A stretch of DNA of 10,394 nt from Elusimicrobia bacterium UBA6262. Lineage in GTDB: Bacteria; CAYTYR01; UBA6262. The stretch is taken from positions 1-10,394 of the forward strand of contig DJVG01000014.1 in assembly GCA_002441095.1 (NCBI GenBank), written 5' to 3'. Numbering within the stretch: position 1 is the first letter of the stretch; every line of letters starts with the position of its first letter. A program made the position numbers and the translations under genes. The notes under the pieces are model-generated. The model did not search any database and was not told the DNA's origin. It was given only the letters and a program-made list of their open reading frames with translations. Of this stretch, positions 6,044 through 10,394 are shown in pieces.

Positions 6044-6111
6044 AAAAAAAAGCGACTGGGTTAAAGGCTAGAAGCCCTAAAAAGAGACGCTATGCGACTC
6101 CTCCCAGACGC
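6044..6111 (-). terminator. Leader terminator (attenuator) of the DUF3800 gene
   Basis: On the minus strand the leader starts with GCGTCTGGG (6103-6111) and closes with CCCAGTCGC (6052-6060), an 8-pair stem with one U-U mismatch, followed by eight U (6044-6051). Inside are GAGTCGC-ATA-GCGTCTC (6084-6100) and a small GGC/GCC hairpin. The U-run ends 17 nt before the start codon, with the ribosome site between, so the terminator must lie inside the transcript. The blocks GCGTCT and AGTCGC occur twice alternately, allowing two folds. Confidence 0.72.
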
Positions 6112-6117
6112 AATATA

Positions 6118-6146
6118 AATATACTATATGGAGTCTTGCTTGTCAA
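6118..6146 (-). promoter_or_regulatory. Promoter of the DUF3800 gene
   Basis: On the minus strand TTGACA (6141-6146), a 17-base spacer and TATATT (6118-6123) form a near-consensus promoter. The predicted start near 6111 coincides with the first base of the leader terminator stem, giving a leader of about 85 nt. Confidence 0.75.
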
Positions 6147-6277
6147 GTATTATTATATTTTAATCAAGAAATCTCACGCTCCCTAATTATTGGTAATTAT
6201 AGGAACACCTACTCATTTCCAATTAAACCTGAAACGTCCCCATTATTTCTTTATTTCACAAAAAGAAAATAATTTTA

Positions 6278-6307
6278 TTGCACTTCCCTTTACTAAAGTG
6301 TTATAAT
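6278..6307 (+). promoter_or_regulatory. Promoter of the methyltransferase fragment; leaderless start
   Basis: TTGCAC (6278-6283), an 18-base spacer and TATAAT (6302-6307) lie directly before the ATG at 6314. With six bases between the -10 box and the ATG, transcription would start at or next to the A of the start codon, and no ribosome site is present: a leaderless mRNA. CACTT/AAGTG (6281-6300) in the spacer is a possible short operator. Confidence 0.6.
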
Positions 6308-6313
6308 TAAATT

Positions 6314-7045
6314 ATGGAATTATTGTCAAGAACAATCACGAAGGATTTCTTGCACCTGTTTCCACGTGAAGAATGGTCTTTCCGTAGTGCTCTTCGCTCG
6401 CAAACCATGGCTTTCACGCATGATTATCATCGATATCCTGCAAAGTTTATTCCACAAATCGTTTCGAAACTTATTCGAGAATACGCACCAAACCGCACTC
6501 AAGTTGTTCTTGATCCATTTGGCGGATGTGGTACTACACTTGTTGAAGCAAAGCTTTTGGGGCATAGAAGTATCGGCTTTGATATAAATCCTATAGCTAA
6601 ACTAATTACTCAAACCAAGACCACCCCCATTAATCCAAATACACTTACAAACCACAGGTCAATTTTTTTAGATTACTATAACTGTGCCCCTTCAACTTCA
6701 TATAAACACCATCCCCGCATTGACTATTGGTTCGATGAGCAATCAATTGCAGAGCTTGATAAAATTTACTTCGCTATCAAGGAAATAAAGAATCACAATG
6801 TTCGCCGTTTTTTTCTTTGCGCTTTTTCGCATAATTTAAAAAATTGTTCGCGTTGGTTGATGAAAAGCATTAAACCTACAATCGATAAGAATAAGGTTAT
6901 GCCAGATCCAAAAAAATCATTTTTACGCCATCTTGATTCAATGATAAAGAAAAATTACCAATTCTATTGCCGTTTAGAGCTATTAGGATATAGGGATGTC
7001 GTCGCAAGTATGTATCGGAAAGATTCAACAAAAATGTGGATATAG
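6314..7045 (+). pseudogene. DNA methyltransferase (N-4/N-6 type), C-terminally truncated
   Basis: The 243 residues match the first half of an S-adenosylmethionine-dependent DNA methyltransferase of the type whose N-terminus reads HRYPAKFIPQIV (39-50), then motif I LDPFGGCGTTLVEAK (66-80) and GFDINPIAKLI (88-98). These steps bind the methyl donor. In such proteins a KDST-like segment is followed by the catalytic motif IV (S/D-P-P-Y) and the rest of the enzyme. Here KDSTKMWI is followed at once by the stop, and I see no SPPY in any frame downstream, so catalysis is probably lost. It is the only plus-strand gene of the window, AT-rich, with its own promoter and a leaderless start. It likely derives from a restriction-modification or defence cassette. 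Regulation of something else by DNA binding cannot be excluded. Confidence 0.75.
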
Positions 7046-7075
7046 GGGACGTTGTTAGATAATTAGATATAGAAC

Positions 7076-7157
7076 TTCCCCCTCAAACAACAAAAAGCAA
7101 CCCGGACTTCCTGCTTTCCCCTACTTTCACCGCTTACCTCAACCGCGTAGGTTGAGG
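7076..7157 (-). terminator. Hairpin plus terminator module, copy 1 (no gene follows)
   Basis: On the minus strand, after the zinc-ribbon gene, come an 8-bp hairpin CCTCAACC/GGTTGAGG with a 5-base loop (7137-7157) and a terminator stem AAAGCAG/TTGCTTT (7094-7117) with a U-run (7092-7096). Positions 7076-7122 are a near-identical direct repeat of 7603-7650, including the purine-rich ribosome-site-like stretch that precedes the ATG in copy 2. Here no ATG follows; the sequence meets the end of the methyltransferase fragment. Confidence 0.65.
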
Positions 7158-7197
7158 TTGGTTCCAAAACAGCTAATTAGACATCTACACCTTAAAA

Positions 7198-7596
7198 TTA
7201 AGATGCGATTTTAAAATAATACCCGCAGTTTGAGCATTTTTGTACTTTCGTTCTCTTATAACCTAGCCTTGCTGCTCCAATCATCAAGAATATTCCAATA
7301 ACGGTTCCTATAGGAAAAGCAAAAAGCAAAGCAATACCTACAATAAAAAGGATAACCCCTAGAACCTGTAATAGTAAATTATTGTCAGTTATGGTAGTTT
7401 TATCCATAACTGAACCACATTGCTGACATTTTACTTGATTATCCATGTATTTCTCCTTCCTTGTTTCCTCTCCTATTTCAGAATCTATATTTTGTTGTTT
7501 CTTTTCCTCAGTTGTTAATCGATTTAAATCATACCCACAATCACATAATAAAACCGAATTCTCATGTATTATTCCACACTTAGGGCATTTTTTCAT
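7198..7596 (-). CDS. Zinc-ribbon membrane protein, unknown function
   Basis: A 132-residue protein not assigned to a named gene. It begins with a zinc-ribbon-like motif MKKCPKCG (Cys4, Cys7) paired with LCDCG (Cys18, Cys20), then a charged linker rich in E and K. A second pair CQQC (57-60) and a last pair CSNC (121-124) flank a hydrophobic hairpin of two helices (about 74-93 and 95-111). Cysteine pairs flanking a hydrophobic segment recall LITAF-like membrane zinc domains, in which one zinc ion is held on the cytoplasmic face; this is resemblance only. The ATG at 7594-7596 has a GGAGGG ribosome site, so I prefer it over a longer in-frame reading. A terminator-like U-run ends about 20 bases upstream. 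It is the last of three small same-strand genes for membrane or zinc-ribbon proteins. Confidence 0.75.
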   Translation of the reverse strand: MKKCPKCGIIHENSVLLCDCGYDLNRLTTEEKKQQNIDSEIGEETRKEKYMDNQVKCQQCGSVMDKTTITDNNLLLQVLGVILFIVGIALLFAFPIGTVIGIFLMIGAARLGYKRTKVQKCSNCGYYFKIAS

Positions 7597-7602
7597 TGTT
7601 CT

Positions 7603-7684
7603 TTCCCTCCTTAAACACAAAAAGCAACCCGAACTTCCTGCCTTCCCCCTATATTTAACCCCTTGTTCCACCTCGAAGGTGGAA
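7603..7684 (-). terminator. Hairpin plus terminator module, copy 2 (leader of zinc-ribbon gene)
   Basis: On the minus strand a 7-bp hairpin TTCCACC/GGTGGAA with a 5-base loop (7666-7684) begins only 6 bp past the stop of the upstream membrane gene. Then a terminator stem AAGGCAG/TTGCTTT (7621-7644, with G-U pairs) and a U-run (7619-7623) follow. The next gene's ribosome site starts within about 10 bases, so the module ends one gene and attenuates the next. It repeats copy 1 at 7076-7157; the stem keeps pairing through G-U changes. Confidence 0.65.
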
Positions 7685-7690
7685 AGTCGA

Positions 7691-8248
7691 TTAAACCTTC
7701 ATCGGCCATTCTGCTATATTTTTTATATCCTCACAATATCTAATACCTTTACTTTCAAGAAATGATCTAACTTTGTTTTTTTCTATATTATCAGGAATAC
7801 CAATAGTAAAATGGGTGCCATTTTGGAATAAAACCGATAAAGCAGTACCAACAAAATCAGCTTCCGAACCTTGAATAAAATGAAATGCTTTTATTTCCAC
7901 ATAAGGGAAAATGGCAGATTTGAATTCGTAATATACCCTTAGAGTATCTTCATAGAACCATATGCGAGAGCTAACTGTTTGAGATATAAATGTACTAAAT
8001 ATCCCACTTATACCGCCTAAAACGCCACCAACAGCACCCATTATAAGTGAAATATTAAATATTTGTGATATTTTGTGTCCTAAATATCGAATAACAAGAG
8101 TCCCTACGAAACCACCAATAAAAAATAGTGCCATTGGTATAAGAATTGGGATAACAAAGAATTTATATCCAAAATCCTGTTTTCGCTTTTTAAGCAAATT
8201 CATCCTGTATTTAAACGGTTCCCTAAAATAGATTATTTCGTTTTTCAT
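7691..8248 (-). CDS. Two-helix membrane protein with C-terminal soluble domain
   Basis: A 185-residue protein I do not recognise. After a basic N-terminus (KYRMNLLKKRKQ), two membrane helices span about 30-53 and 66-92, the second glycine-rich (MGAVGGVLGGISG). The remaining 90 residues are soluble, with alternating short strands (RIWFYEDTLRVYYEF, PYVEIKAFHFI) and a final helix-like stretch. This resembles bacterial PH-domain (YdbT-like) membrane proteins in layout only, since no diagnostic motif is visible. The ATG at 8246-8248 has an AAGGTGAG ribosome site. It follows a 67-residue membrane gene and precedes the zinc-ribbon gene, all on the minus strand. A U-run (8278-8284) after AACCCAGTTGC lies 29 bases upstream, like a decayed copy of the other leader terminators, but I find no good stem for it. 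Confidence 0.7.
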   Translation of the reverse strand: MKNEIIYFREPFKYRMNLLKKRKQDFGYKFFVIPILIPMALFFIGGFVGTLVIRYLGHKISQIFNISLIMGAVGGVLGGISGIFSTFISQTVSSRIWFYEDTLRVYYEFKSAIFPYVEIKAFHFIQGSEADFVGTALSVLFQNGTHFTIGIPDNIEKNKVRSFLESKGIRYCEDIKNIAEWPMKV

Positions 8249-8319
8249 ATTTAGCTCACCTTATAAAAAGCTCAAATAAAAAAAGCAACTGGGTTATTCC
8301 TTGAAATGTGAAATGATCA

Positions 8320-8523
8320 CTATTCTTTCTTTTTTCTCATCCTTATAACAACAGCAACAACGACCAATAAAATTATAATCAATAAAAATCCTGGGCTCAA
8401 TAGCCTGGGTAGTAACGCATATTTAACATTATTAGCAAAAGATTCAGAAAATGTGGCCCAAGATAATGTACTTTGTAGCAATAACATTATTAACAACCCG
8501 AATCGAACTGTTCCTTTGATCAT
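8320..8523 (-). CDS. Small membrane protein with signal peptide
   Basis: A 67-residue protein: a signal peptide (MIKGTVRFGLLIMLLLQ, probable cut after STLSWA near residue 23), a short outside segment (TFSESFANNVKYALLPRLL), then one transmembrane helix (about 46-60) and a basic cytoplasmic tail RMRKKKE. The topology is thus a small type-I-like bitopic protein. Function unknown; small membrane proteins of this shape occur as toxins, assembly aids and regulators, and nothing here decides among them. The ATG at 8521-8523 is preceded by a strong GGGGGG ribosome site. Upstream are a hairpin TATAGAA/TTCTATA (8551-8569), a terminator (8574-8606), a 6-bp hairpin (8655-8671) and a candidate promoter (8698-8727), giving a leader of roughly 170 nt. 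It is first in a three-gene run with the two membrane proteins downstream. Confidence 0.7.
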   Translation of the reverse strand: MIKGTVRFGLLIMLLLQSTLSWATFSESFANNVKYALLPRLLSPGFLLIIILLVVVAVVIRMRKKKE

Positions 8524-8550
8524 TTATACCCCCCTTTATAAGCTAATTAC

Positions 8551-8569
8551 TATAGAACGCCTTTCTATA
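8551..8569 (-). promoter_or_regulatory. Hairpin between leader terminator and ribosome site
   Basis: TATAGAA-CGCCT-TTCTATA is a perfect 7-bp hairpin with a 5-base loop, placed between the U-run of the leader terminator and the ribosome site of the 67-residue membrane protein. It could protect or expose the translation start. Confidence 0.45.
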
Positions 8570-8574
8570 ATGAC

Positions 8575-8606
8575 AAAAAGCAACCCACTATTTCTTGGAT
8601 TGCTTT
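8575..8606 (-). terminator. Leader terminator upstream of the small membrane protein
   Basis: On the minus strand AAAGCAATCC pairs with GGGTTGCTTT over 10 positions (one G-U) around a 10-base loop (8587-8596), followed by UUUUU (8575-8579). It shares the GGTTGCTTTTT end with the modules at 7092 and 7619 and with the terminator at 9547. It lies downstream of the candidate promoter at 8698-8727 and upstream of the gene at 8320-8523. Confidence 0.65.
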
Positions 8607-8946
8607 GTATTTTATTCCCCCATTTCCAATTTCTTTTGTCTTAGACCGATTTCAGACACCGCGTAGGTGTCCAACCGGTTAATCATTGACATTTTTCCTT
8701 ATACTCCACTATCCCCTTTATTGTCAAACGATTTCACCATTTTCCCTCCAAAAAGCGCTGGCGGGCGACTTTCAGTCGAACCGCTACTGTCAACTCCGCC
8801 AACAAGCTCTGGCGGACTCCCCAAGGGTCGCGCATGTAGGTTGAGACTTGGTTCCCTACACCTATTTTCCACCGCGAAGGTGAAAAGTTGATTTCACTAC
8901 TCGTTTCAAACCTTTGTTCCACTTCGGAAGTGGAATATATTCTCCG
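8607..8946. other. Gene-less stretch with several short hairpins
   Basis: No ORF here has a ribosome site and a plausible protein. Short hairpins are dense: GACACC-GCGTA-GGTGTC (8655-8671), CGACT-TTC-AGTCG (8767-8779), TCCGCCA/TGGCGGA (about 8794-8815), CACC-GCGAA-GGTG (8870-8882), and TTCCACTT-CGG-AAGTGGAA (8917-8935), the last just after the antitoxin gene without a U-run. The only other signal is the promoter at 8698-8727. Confidence 0.55.
8698..8727 (-). promoter_or_regulatory. Candidate promoter of the three-gene membrane run
   Basis: On the minus strand TTGACA (8722-8727), an 18-base spacer and TATAAG (8698-8703) form a good sigma-70-type promoter. Transcription would start near 8691 and pass the GACACC hairpin and the leader terminator before the small membrane protein gene. 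Confidence 0.6.
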
Positions 8947-9201
8947 CTATTTTGATATATATCTATGAATAATGCTAGCTATAAGGGTTTGATAAGGCAT
9001 TCCCTGCTCAACAGCCTTCCTTTGGATATGTATTAAATCCCTTTCAGATAAACGTATATTTATCCTTTTATTTTTCAATAGGGTATTACTGGCATAGCGC
9101 TGATAGCGGCGCTTTTCAGCTTTACCGTTCTTTACCGGCTTTAGCCTGCCTTGCTCAAAATCCTTTAATAATTCTTTCTCTTCTATTGCCATTTTATTCA
9201 T
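8947..9201 (-). CDS. brnA: BrnA/CopG-type antitoxin
   Basis: An 84-residue protein whose C-terminal half is a ribbon-helix-helix DNA-binding domain of the CopG antitoxin type: KRINIRLSERDLIHIQRKAV (first strand and helix) then EQGMPYQTLIASIIHRYISK (turn and second helix). The N-terminal half (EEKELLKDFEQGRLKPVKN) is the charged toxin-binding arm typical of this group. It lies 4 bp downstream of the BrnT-like toxin; its ribosome site AGAGGTGA overlaps the toxin stop codon, giving tight translational coupling. I used ATG 9199-9201; a second ATG three codons on is also possible. Type II antitoxins of this class neutralise the toxin and repress their own promoter, probably through the inverted repeat at 9487-9501. 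Confidence 0.87.
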   Translation of the reverse strand: MNKMAIEEKELLKDFEQGRLKPVKNGKAEKRRYQRYASNTLLKNKRINIRLSERDLIHIQRKAVEQGMPYQTLIASIIHRYISK

Positions 9202-9205
9202 ATTT

Positions 9206-9478
9206 TCACCTCTTTAAATATTCTTTAGTTGCTTTTCGGCTGGGGATGATCGTTTTCAAGAATACTACTTCTTCATTTTCCACAAACGGCACCAAATATA
9301 TGTAGTCATCAATATCAATGATAAAGATCTTCTGGCCCGGATATCTTTTACGATTAGGATGCGCTACTATATCAACAACGCTTCCTTTTTCTATGTAAAA
9401 TACGATTTCCTCAAATGAAATACCACGTTCTTGCTTAAGCTTCTTATTCTTCGTCTCGTTCCACTCGAATATTTTCAT
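9206..9478 (-). CDS. brnT: BrnT-family (DUF497) toxin
   Basis: A 90-residue protein with the BrnT/DUF497 pattern: FEWNETKNKKLKQERGISFE at the N-terminus, a central strand region PGQKIFIIDIDDYIYLVPF, and the family ending TIIPSRKATKEYLK. BrnT toxins are small RNase-fold proteins (related in fold to RelE) that block translation; the partner is a ribbon-helix-helix antitoxin, present here immediately downstream. Toxin-before-antitoxin order matches the BrnTA arrangement. No frameshift or loss is visible, so the pair looks intact. There is no ribosome site before the ATG at 9476-9478; the promoter lies so close that the mRNA should be leaderless, while the antitoxin has a good ribosome site. That would favour more antitoxin than toxin. 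The family call is firm; which BrnT subgroup is uncertain. Confidence 0.87.
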   Translation of the reverse strand: MKIFEWNETKNKKLKQERGISFEEIVFYIEKGSVVDIVAHPNRKRYPGQKIFIIDIDDYIYLVPFVENEEVVFLKTIIPSRKATKEYLKR

Positions 9479-9486
9479 CTTATAAT

Positions 9487-9516
9487 CAATATATCATATT
9501 GTGTGCCTTTTGTCAA
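9487..9516 (-). promoter_or_regulatory. brnTA promoter with operator across the -10 box
   Basis: On the minus strand TTGACA (9511-9516), a 17-base spacer and TATATT (9488-9493) form a near-consensus promoter. Its start point falls about 3 bases before the toxin ATG. A perfect inverted repeat CAATAT-ATC-ATATTG (9487-9501) covers the -10 element, the expected place for autorepression by a ribbon-helix-helix antitoxin. Confidence 0.75.
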
Positions 9517-9546
9517 CAGATATATACTAATTCCCCTTAAAAATAC

Positions 9547-9580
9547 CTAAAGCAACCTCTATTTTATGAGGTTGCTTTAG
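9547..9580. terminator. Strong 13-bp hairpin terminator after the VWA gene
   Basis: CTAAAGCAACCTC (9547-9559) pairs perfectly with GAGGTTGCTTTAG (9568-9580) around an 8-base loop. On the minus strand it lies 25 bp past the VWA gene stop and is followed by a short U-rich tract (GGTATTTTTAAGG). The symmetric stem could act in both directions. It separates the VWA gene from brnTA. Confidence 0.75.
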
Positions 9581-9605
9581 TGTATCAAAGTTTTATATGG
9601 TTATT

Positions 9606-10394
9606 CTACTGCTTAAATTCGTACCCTTTTGGCGCGGCCTGGCTGTGGATGGACTTGATGATCGCTGTATCCAGGGTCTGCGTTGTTCCGGCTTTGGCAG
9701 CTTCTTTTTCTTTCAACGCTACATACTGGCGCCGCTCATTGCTCAGCTTGGTGATCCTGTCTTGTATATCCTTGCGTTTCTGGATATTAGCATTGATGTA
9801 TTTTTCCCTTTCCTTGGGCGACATGCTTTGCATTTCTTTGGGCAGGTCTTCCTTTTTTAGTTCTTCGGCCTTAACGCTGCCGCTGGCTACCGCGCTCACC
9901 ACATCCCAGGAGGAAGCGGTATTGCTATATTGTTTGCTGGCTTTGAAGGCGGCACGGTCGGAAAGATTAGCCTTGCTATAAGACACCTGGTTGCTGTCCT
10001 GTTGTTCCTGGGCAACCTTGGCTACTTTCCCCTTCTCACCATAAGCTATATAGGTTTGGTTGAGCTCATTATTCAGGCGCAGTATCTCGTCGTCCTGGGG
10101 CGCGGCAATGGAAACAACTCTCACTCCATGGTCTATATTAAAATAGTCGCCGTGTCCTGACTGGGCGCCGGCCAACCATTGGGTATTAATACCTTCCTGG
10201 TAAGGTCCACAAAAAATAGTATTGACGATGATACCTTTGGCAGCGGCCATAGCCACTGATTCACGGAAAGGCACTCTGCCCTGGGTAAAAGGTTCGTTAC
10301 CGGCAATAAAAATGACCTTATAGACATCGGCATGACGGGACCAATCCAGTCCGGTGACCGAATCGCGGATAACTGTCCCGCAATATTCACTGCC
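9606..10394 (-). CDS. VWA-domain protein, C-terminal part (start outside window)
   Basis: 262 residues are read in one open frame from the window edge to the stop at 9606. The first part is the second half of a von Willebrand factor A domain: YCGTVIRDSV, VYKVIFIAGNEPFTQGRVPF, then AAAKGIIVNTIFCGPYQEGI and HGDYFNIDHG. The metal-binding DxSxS site should lie upstream, outside the window. The domain is followed by a long charged, probably helical tail (DDEILRLNNELNQTY; MSPKEREKYINANIQKRKDI; LSNERRQYVALKEKEAAKAG) with no membrane anchor. VWA proteins of this type bind partner proteins through Mg2+; the partner is unknown. Positions near the edge that look like a separate short gene in another frame are shadow. 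The gene ends in a strong terminator at 9547-9580. Export cannot be judged without the N-terminus. Confidence 0.88.
   Translation of the reverse strand, partial: GSEYCGTVIRDSVTGLDWSRHADVYKVIFIAGNEPFTQGRVPFRESVAMAAAKGIIVNTIFCGPYQEGINTQWLAGAQSGHGDYFNIDHGVRVVSIAAPQDDEILRLNNELNQTYIAYGEKGKVAKVAQEQQDSNQVSYSKANLSDRAAFKASKQYSNTASSWDVVSAVASGSVKAEELKKEDLPKEMQSMSPKEREKYINANIQKRKDIQDRITKLSNERRQYVALKEKEAAKAGTTQTLDTAIIKSIHSQAAPKGYEFKQ

Noticed and set aside
6041..8680. Integron-like cassette array with attC sites
   Set aside because: The repeated intergenic modules lack paired RYYYAAC/GTTRRRY core sites in the right places and behave as U-run terminators.
8734..8922. 62-codon minus-strand ORF after the antitoxin
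   Set aside because: Start falls in a hairpin with no ribosome site, composition follows several palindromes, and the protein has no familiar features.
10133..10390. Short minus-strand ORF near the window edge
   Set aside because: It overlaps the VWA gene in another frame; the VWA frame shows clear family motifs to the edge.
1..10394. CRISPR array or tRNA/rRNA genes
   Set aside because: No regularly spaced long direct repeats, and no tRNA or rRNA signatures were seen.

Overview
The window looks like a bacterial chromosome segment from a cell with an outer membrane: there is a predicted porin with a signal peptide and a C-terminal phenylalanine. Nearly every gene lies on the minus strand. 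The gene mix (a P-II variant, a porin and Amt in one operon, a long NadE, short heptamer repeats between genes, a brnTA-type toxin pair, a VWA protein) fits a poorly cultured phylum such as Omnitrophota or Elusimicrobiota. That placement is a low-confidence inference with no marker gene behind it.

Layout. Positions 1-1637 hold a nitrogen operon read on the minus strand: a P-II signal protein with a shortened T-loop, a small outer-membrane barrel, then an ammonium transporter that runs off the window. Positions 1638-2399 hold no convincing gene. They contain a two-hairpin attenuator-like leader for the P-II operon and a 270-bp element with inverted-repeat ends. Positions 2400-4651 hold nadE followed by a small sigma-like factor. 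Positions 4652-5081 hold the complex nadE leader, with two promoters and two tandem terminator hairpins.

Positions 5082-9540 are visibly richer in A+T and look accessory. They carry a DUF3800 gene with a strong promoter and a built-in leader terminator, a truncated DNA methyltransferase (the only plus-strand gene), three small zinc-ribbon or membrane protein genes separated by related hairpin/terminator modules, and a brnT/brnA-like toxin-antitoxin pair whose toxin mRNA appears leaderless. After a clean 13-bp-stem terminator, 9606-10394 is the C-terminal part of a VWA-domain protein.

Most interesting: the genes repeatedly carry intrinsic-terminator hairpins directly upstream of their ribosome binding sites, a sign of transcription attenuation. 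In the P-II and nadE leaders, the 5' arm of each terminator (or its edge) can instead form a GAC-hexaloop-GTC hairpin, recalling the RNA targets of ANTAR antiterminators, which are known to control nitrogen genes. This is pattern recognition only; no folding, database search or expression data were available.
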